From Microbacterium ureisolvens (GTDB lineage: Bacteria; Actinomycetota; Actinomycetes; Actinomycetales; Microbacteriaceae), in NCBI RefSeq assembly GCF_019511645.1, contig NZ_JAEUAX010000015.1, forward strand, positions 1 through 64,000: DNA of 64,000 bases, given 5' to 3'. The position numbers and the translations under genes are program-made. Below are positions 59,831 to 64,000 of the stretch, piece by piece. How positions within the stretch are numbered: position 1 is the first letter of the stretch; the number at the start of each line of letters is the position of its first letter. Under the pieces are notes generated by a model, which worked only from the letters and a program-made list of their open reading frames with translations, did not search any database and was not told where the DNA came from.

Positions 59831-60982
59831 TTGCCTTCTGTGGCGATCATCGGTACCCGCGGCTATCCGAGCTATTACGGCGGCTTCGAAACAGCGGTTC
59901 GCAAGCTGGCCCCCTTCCTTGCGGACGAGGGGTGGGATGTAACTGTGTACAGCCGTCCGGGCGCAACGCGCCCCGACGACCCGAGCCGCGATCCCCGCGT
60001 TCGGGTGGTGGAGACAAACGGACTCGAGACGAAGTCCTTCAGCACGCTCAGCTACGGGTATACAGCTGTCCGTCACGCCGTTTCGCAACGCCCCGATGTG
60101 GCGCTTGTGATGAACGTAGCGAACGGCTACTGGCTGCCGCTCCTCAAAGCCGCGGGGATCCCTACGCTGGTCAACGTCGACGGAATCGAGTGGGACAGAG
60201 CCAAGTGGGGTCGCCTGGCGAAATGGGTGTTCCACAACGGAGCAAAGTGGACAGCCAGACATGCCACGCGCTTGGTCTTCGACGCCAACGAGATCGGGCG
60301 ACGTTGGCATGACGAGTTTGGTCTCGATGGCGAGTTCATTCCCTATGGCGGAGACTTCATCGACGAAGAGTTGCCGCTCGAGCCTGGCCTCAGACATCGC
60401 CAATATGCCCTGATGGTGGCCCGCTTCGTGCCCGAGAATACGGTGGCCGAGTTCCTCGAGGCGGCCCCGCGCATCGCCGAGTCCGCAGATGTCGTCATCG
60501 TTGGCTCGTCAGGGTATGGAGGCGATCTTGATGAGCGGGCGCAAGCGCTCGCGGACAGGTACGAGCGCGTGCGCTGGCTGGGCCATGTTAGCGACGATCG
60601 CCGGCTCCACAGCCTTTGGCAACATGCCGGTGTGTACTTTCACGGACACAGCGTCGGCGGTACGAATCCAGCTCTCGTGCAGGCGATGGCACTTGGGGCC
60701 CCTGTCGTTGCGAGGGACACCGCTTACAACCGCGAAGTCCTGGGGACTGGCGAGTTCGTCGAACCGAAAGCGGAGGACATTGCCGAAACGATTATCAAGG
60801 CACTGGCCGACGAAGCAGGACTTGAGATCCAGGGCCAAGCTAACAAACGACGTGCGCGGCAGCGGTACTCGTGGGACGGTGTCAACAGCTCGTACACTGC
60901 CGCACTCTCAGCCTTGATCAGTGTCAGTGCGGAAGTACCCGAGAAGGACTTCGAAGACGCCTCGGAACTGCTTCACCCCTGA
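59831..60982 (+). CDS. Glycosyltransferase, GT4-like with DUF1972 N-terminal domain
   Basis: The 383-residue protein begins VAIIGTRGYPSYYGGFETAVRKLAPFL, the DUF1972 signature of rhamnosyltransferase-type enzymes, and has a GT-B C-terminal half (VGSSGYGGDLDE, VRWLGHVSDDRRLHSLW, HGHSVGGTNPALVQAMALGAPVVARDTAYNREVLG). It probably extends the lipid-linked sugar made by the upstream enzyme. GAAGGGA lies six bases before TTG 59831. GC content drops relative to the core region. The C-terminal tail abuts decayed insertion-sequence DNA. Confidence 0.88.
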   Translation: MPSVAIIGTRGYPSYYGGFETAVRKLAPFLADEGWDVTVYSRPGATRPDDPSRDPRVRVVETNGLETKSFSTLSYGYTAVRHAVSQRPDVALVMNVANGYWLPLLKAAGIPTLVNVDGIEWDRAKWGRLAKWVFHNGAKWTARHATRLVFDANEIGRRWHDEFGLDGEFIPYGGDFIDEELPLEPGLRHRQYALMVARFVPENTVAEFLEAAPRIAESADVVIVGSSGYGGDLDERAQALADRYERVRWLGHVSDDRRLHSLWQHAGVYFHGHSVGGTNPALVQAMALGAPVVARDTAYNREVLGTGEFVEPKAEDIAETIIKALADEAGLEIQGQANKRRARQRYSWDGVNSSYTAALSALISVSAEVPEKDFEDASELLHP

Positions 60983-61039
60983 GATGGCGGACGCTCTCGG
61001 CGAGTTTTCCGCACTCGCGGTAACTTGACCGTCGTTTGC

Positions 61040-62160
61040 AGGGCAGCCAAGCGTTGTGCGGGGTCGACGGTCCACGGCGTATGGCTCTCGCCGGAGATGC
61101 GGCAGCGCACGATGCTGGTGCTGGCGGGCGCGGCCGGAGCACCCGACGTTGATGGCCGCCACCCGGGGCGTGGCCGGGCTGCTCGGGATGAGCACGGGCA
61201 CGGTGCGGTCGTGGCGGCGTCGCTTTAAGGGGTCGACGGCGGAGATCAAGCGACTGCAGAAGGAGAACGCCGAGTTGCGCAGACCAACGAGGCCCCCAAG
61301 GCCGCGAACGGTCTTTGGGAAGGAACTCGACCAGCCGTGACCGAAATGATCCGGTTTATCGATGGGTACCGGGATCGTTTCAAGGTCGAGCTAATCTGCC
61401 GTGTCCTCCGACCGGCAAGTCAGGCCTCCTCGCACCCCGTGGCCACCGCGCCGCCGCCGTCGCCCCGGCGGCAGGCAGCTGCGGCACAACCTGCTGGTGC
61501 CGGGGGTCGCGGCAACGTGCGGAGAACTACGGCGGTACCGGGCGCTGGAAGATGCATGCGCTGATGCGTCGGCCAGGTTGGGACGTCGGCCCCGACCAGG
61601 CCGGGCGGCTTACGCGCCTCGCCAGGGTGCAGATGTCCGCACGTCGAAATCGGGTGTTGACTACCCGCCTCGACAAGACGACCATTCTGCCCGCAACCTC
61701 GTCAACCGTCGATTCGGCGCTCCCGCGGCCAGGCGGCTTTGGGTCTGCGACATCACGGTTGTCCCGACGCGGTCCGGTTCGCGTGCGTTGCGTTCGTCAC
61801 CGACGTCTGCTCGCGGCGCATCGTCGGGCGGAACGTCGCGTCGACGTTGCGCTCGGACTTCCTGCCGCTGCAAGTGTTGGACATGGCCGCGTGGGGCGTC
61901 GGCGGCCGGCTCGATGGGCTCGTTCATCATGCCGACCACGGATAGACCTACACCGCCATGGCCGATCACCGATGTCAGCTTGCTTCGCAGGGGTCTCCTT
62001 GCGTGACCCGCCGGCAAACGCAGTCCCACGTTCGCCGAGGCCCGGAAGCGACCGCGTCCTTGTCGTCACTCGGACGGCGTCTGCGGTGCGATCGACACCG
62101 TCGTATGGCGAAAAGCAGTCACCCGCCGCCGGCGTCGACGACTGTGGCTGATCCTTCACG
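61040..62160 (+). pseudogene. Decayed IS3-family transposase
   Basis: Fragments in different frames match IS3-type transposases. The OrfA part has GVAGLLGMSTGTVRSWRRRF and EIKRLQKENAELRR (about 61150-61285). The OrfB part begins TEMIRFIDGYRDRFKVELICRVL (about 61337-61410), then MHALMRRPGWDVGPDQ, SARNLVNRRFGAPA, and FVTDVCSRRIVGRNVAST with LDGLVHHADHG (about 61790-61945). Several frameshifts separate these pieces and no intact frame remains. Terminal inverted repeats were not recognised. Confidence 0.8.
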
Positions 62161-62187
62161 TTACAGACGCTCCCACGCCCTCGACCT

Positions 62188-62616
62188 GTGCTCGCCATCC
62201 TCGCCGCCGTCGTACCGATCATCGCGAGCCTCGCCCTCGCCAGCTCGGGAAGCGGCCCGCGTCGGGCGCGCTATAACGCCGAGCGCAAAAAGCTGGAGGA
62301 CCTTGCGCCGCGCGAGCTCGGTACACGCAACAAAGCGATCACCGAGAGGCGCATCAGACTCCTCGAGCTGAACGGCGTGGACCCATGGGTTGGCACCCTT
62401 CGCGGGATAGGAGTCGAGGCGCAACCCCAACCCATGCCGTCAAGATCCGTCGACAGTGAGTGCTCCGCCGGGGATCCGCGCCGACGTGGTTCCGTTGGCG
62501 CTCGACATGCTCTGAGCGCCATTGCGGGCGCCACTGAGCCCCTCGGCCTCGGGGCCGGGGGGCTAGAGCATTGTGCGTGCGATAGATGGAAACGCGGGGG
62601 CGCTATTCTGCCGGTC
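62188..62616 (+). other. Possible remnant of a membrane-anchored protein gene
   Basis: From GTG 62188 a hydrophobic segment (LAILAAVVPIIASLALASSG) is followed by a charged helix (RYNAERKKLEDLAPRELGTRNKAITERRIRLLELNG), which looks like a real small membrane-anchored protein. The frame then becomes low-quality and runs without a stop into the acyltransferase gene. No ribosome site or -10 is seen before the GTG. It may be a gene broken by the same events that decayed the insertion sequence; alternatively it is not expressed. Confidence 0.35.
62604..62609 (+). promoter_or_regulatory. -10 element for leaderless acyltransferase gene
   Basis: TATTCT is followed by seven bases and the ATG at 62617. 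Confidence 0.5.
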
Positions 62617-63591
62617 ATGCCCAAAGAGCGATCCGCAGCAATCGACGCCATCCGTGTGCTCGGAATCACGGCTGTCGTAGCTGGTCACGTGTGGAGCGGC
62701 GAGCTTGCGCGTGACCTGATCTACACGTGGCAGGTCCCGGTCTTCTTCTTCCTCAGCGGGTACCTGTGGAGCACCGGCCGCACGCTCGCGAGCGAGGCTC
62801 GGAACCGCTGGCGCACCCTGGGCGTGCCGTACGCCTTCTGGCTGGTCGTCATCGGCACGCTGTACATGGGGTGGCTTGCTTACAACGGCCAGCTGACCAT
62901 CGAAGTCCCGCTTCGCATCCTTGCCGGGGGCGAATACATCGGACGGCCGCTCTCGGCCTTCTGGTTCATGAGCGCCCTGTTTGCAGCCTGCATCCTGTTC
63001 CGCCTACTGGACCGTTGGCCGTTGGCGATCGTCGCGGTGGGCACCGCTGGACTCATTGCGGCGGGGTTGAGGCCGGATCTCGTCGCGGGCATCCCTCTCT
63101 CGATCGGCGTCGCGGTCCCGGCCCTCATCTTCATGATCGCCGGATACGCGCTGAAGGCATTGCGCGACCGGATTCCGGCACCGACCGTCCTCGCTGCTGC
63201 CGCATTGGCGGTAGCAGCGGTGCTCGTCGCGACAGGTCTGTCTGCGCCCCTCGACATGAAGCGAGCCGACTTTGGCACGGCGGGGCTCAGCGTCTTGGTC
63301 GCCGTCATGATCTCGGGCGGCCTAGTGGTGCTCTCCGAGACACTAGTACCGAAGCTTGGCGCGGCGCCAGGCCGCGCACTCATCGCTCTGGCGTCGTGCG
63401 GGACGATGGTGATCCTCACCCACGCGGTGATCTTGTGGGTGCTCGACACACCCGCAGACGGATCGTTGCTTGACTTCGCGCTGGCGTTGGTGCTGCCGTG
63501 GGCTGCCGCCCTCGTTGTGGCGAGGACGCCGCTGTCGCCGCTCCTCATCGGAGCGCCGCGGCAACAGCGGGTGCGTCAGGCTACGCCGTAA
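62617..63591 (+). CDS. Acyltransferase-3 family membrane protein
   Basis: The 324-residue protein begins KERSAAIDAIRVLGITAVVAGHVW, with the conserved Arg and His of acyltransferase-3 proteins, and has about ten hydrophobic segments (VPVFFFLSGYLWSTGRTLASE is diagnostic). Members add acetyl or succinyl groups to exported polysaccharides, which fits the neighbouring exopolysaccharide genes. ATG 62617 is chosen from its -10 spacing; the frame is open further upstream but those residues do not fit the family. Confidence 0.85.
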   Translation: MPKERSAAIDAIRVLGITAVVAGHVWSGELARDLIYTWQVPVFFFLSGYLWSTGRTLASEARNRWRTLGVPYAFWLVVIGTLYMGWLAYNGQLTIEVPLRILAGGEYIGRPLSAFWFMSALFAACILFRLLDRWPLAIVAVGTAGLIAAGLRPDLVAGIPLSIGVAVPALIFMIAGYALKALRDRIPAPTVLAAAALAVAAVLVATGLSAPLDMKRADFGTAGLSVLVAVMISGGLVVLSETLVPKLGAAPGRALIALASCGTMVILTHAVILWVLDTPADGSLLDFALALVLPWAAALVVARTPLSPLLIGAPRQQRVRQATP

Positions 63592-63703
63592 GGCGATTGC
63601 GTGGCGCTAACCACAGTCGTGATCCCCGCATCATCCAGGATGCGCGGCCAGGTCGCGAGAGCCGCAATCTGCGCTGGATAGCGGCACGTCCTGGGCCGTG
63701 CGA

Positions 63704-63709
63704 TACGCT
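63704..63709 (+). promoter_or_regulatory. -10 element for leaderless 35-codon gene
   Basis: TACGCT is followed by seven bases (cggcgac) and the ATG at 63717. Confidence 0.4.
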
Positions 63710-63716
63710 CGGCGAC

Positions 63717-63824
63717 ATGCTTGGAGGACTCACGGCCCTCATTGCAAGCGCGCTCATCGCTATCGCCGCGGTCGGTGTGTACCGGAGCCGCGAGTGGGCA
63801 CGGCAGAAGCTTGAACGCGATTAG
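63717..63824 (+). CDS. Small membrane peptide of 35 residues
   Basis: The peptide begins LGGLTALIASALIAIAAVGVY, a clean membrane segment, and ends in a charged tail SREWARQKLERD. A TAnnnT element at the same distance as for other leaderless genes supports it. The tail-in orientation predicts a cytoplasmic C terminus. Its hydrophobic start resembles the N terminus of the possible remnant at 62188. Function is unknown. The stop overlaps the end of the fragment on the other strand. Confidence 0.5.
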   Translation: MLGGLTALIASALIAIAAVGVYRSREWARQKLERD

Positions 63825-63961
63825 GTAGCGGTCATTTCAAGCGCGGTCGCCGCAGTGATGACGTTTGCTTTGACCGTCACGAGGTAGTCCATGAACGACT
63901 TGAACGTGGCAAACGAGATGCCGGTCGTTCCGTCGACCTGATGGAACATCACGTTCAGCAG
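63821..63961 (-). pseudogene. Decayed 3' end of a polysaccharide deacetylase-like gene
   Basis: On the minus strand, LLNVMFHQVDG and FATFKSFMDYLVTVKANVITAATALE resemble the C-terminal part of polysaccharide deacetylases, which have a MFH-D motif followed by a helix ending in V-T-EAL. Two in-frame TAG codons lie immediately upstream within plausible coding sequence, so the gene is broken. The window ends before its start. The family call rests on a short match. Confidence 0.4.
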
Positions 63962-64000
63962 CTACTTCCCCGCGACTGCCACCTACACGGCGCCTTGAGC

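Overview
The window is GC-rich DNA with dense, frequently overlapping genes, an actinobacterial gene repertoire and a promoter habit typical of Actinobacteria: a TAnnnT hexamer 6-7 bases before the start codon, implying leaderless mRNAs. The gene set (GH32/GH68 fructan genes, DUF222-HNH gene, LPxTG and CPBP proteins, TctABC, glmM-rpsI-rplM order) suggests a Microbacteriaceae member, probably Microbacterium. That assignment is inference; no rRNA gene is present.

Region by region: 76-8452 is core metabolism. It holds a methyltransferase gene, the tRNA t6A genes tsaD, tsaB and tsaE with rimI, a small membrane protein gene, then alr, acpS and glmS. 8511-20259 is a four-gene cassette on the minus strand that encodes very large proteins: a DUF6603-type protein followed by proteins of 1025, 1373 and 594 residues that I cannot assign. 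It has its own -35/-10 promoter at 20391-20419. 20440-29019 holds coaA, a TctCBA tricarboxylate transporter divergent from a CitA/CitB-like two-component system, a Ppx/GppA phosphatase gene and a TetR regulator gene.

29250-42634 is a fructan locus. A LacI regulator, a sugar ABC importer (binding protein and two permeases), a fructokinase, a cytosolic beta-fructosidase-like protein and a secreted GH32 enzyme run leftward. A levansucrase (GH68) and a membrane-anchored GH32 enzyme run rightward, followed by a second LacI gene. Two perfect palindromes sharing the core AAATCGATTT lie between lacI and the levansucrase gene and are probably the operators that link both arms. Levan would be made outside the cell by the levansucrase, cut by the GH32 enzymes, imported and phosphorylated. 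The secreted GH32 enzyme has Asn where the catalytic Asp is expected.

42674-54321 is mixed: a universal stress protein gene, a repeat-rich membrane protein gene, glmM, rpsI and rplM, then a DUF222-HNH gene bracketed by unusual repeat DNA. On one side are eighteen 18-bp repeats; on the other is a 210-bp direct repeat with many CTATATA motifs. Next come two CPBP-family membrane protease-like genes around an LPxTG surface protein gene. 54357-60982 is an exopolysaccharide locus: low-molecular-weight tyrosine phosphatase, Wzz/BY-kinase, Asp-box protein, polyprenyl glycosylphosphotransferase and glycosyltransferase. 60983-64000 is decayed: an IS3-family remnant, an acyltransferase gene, a 35-codon membrane peptide gene and a broken polysaccharide deacetylase-like end.
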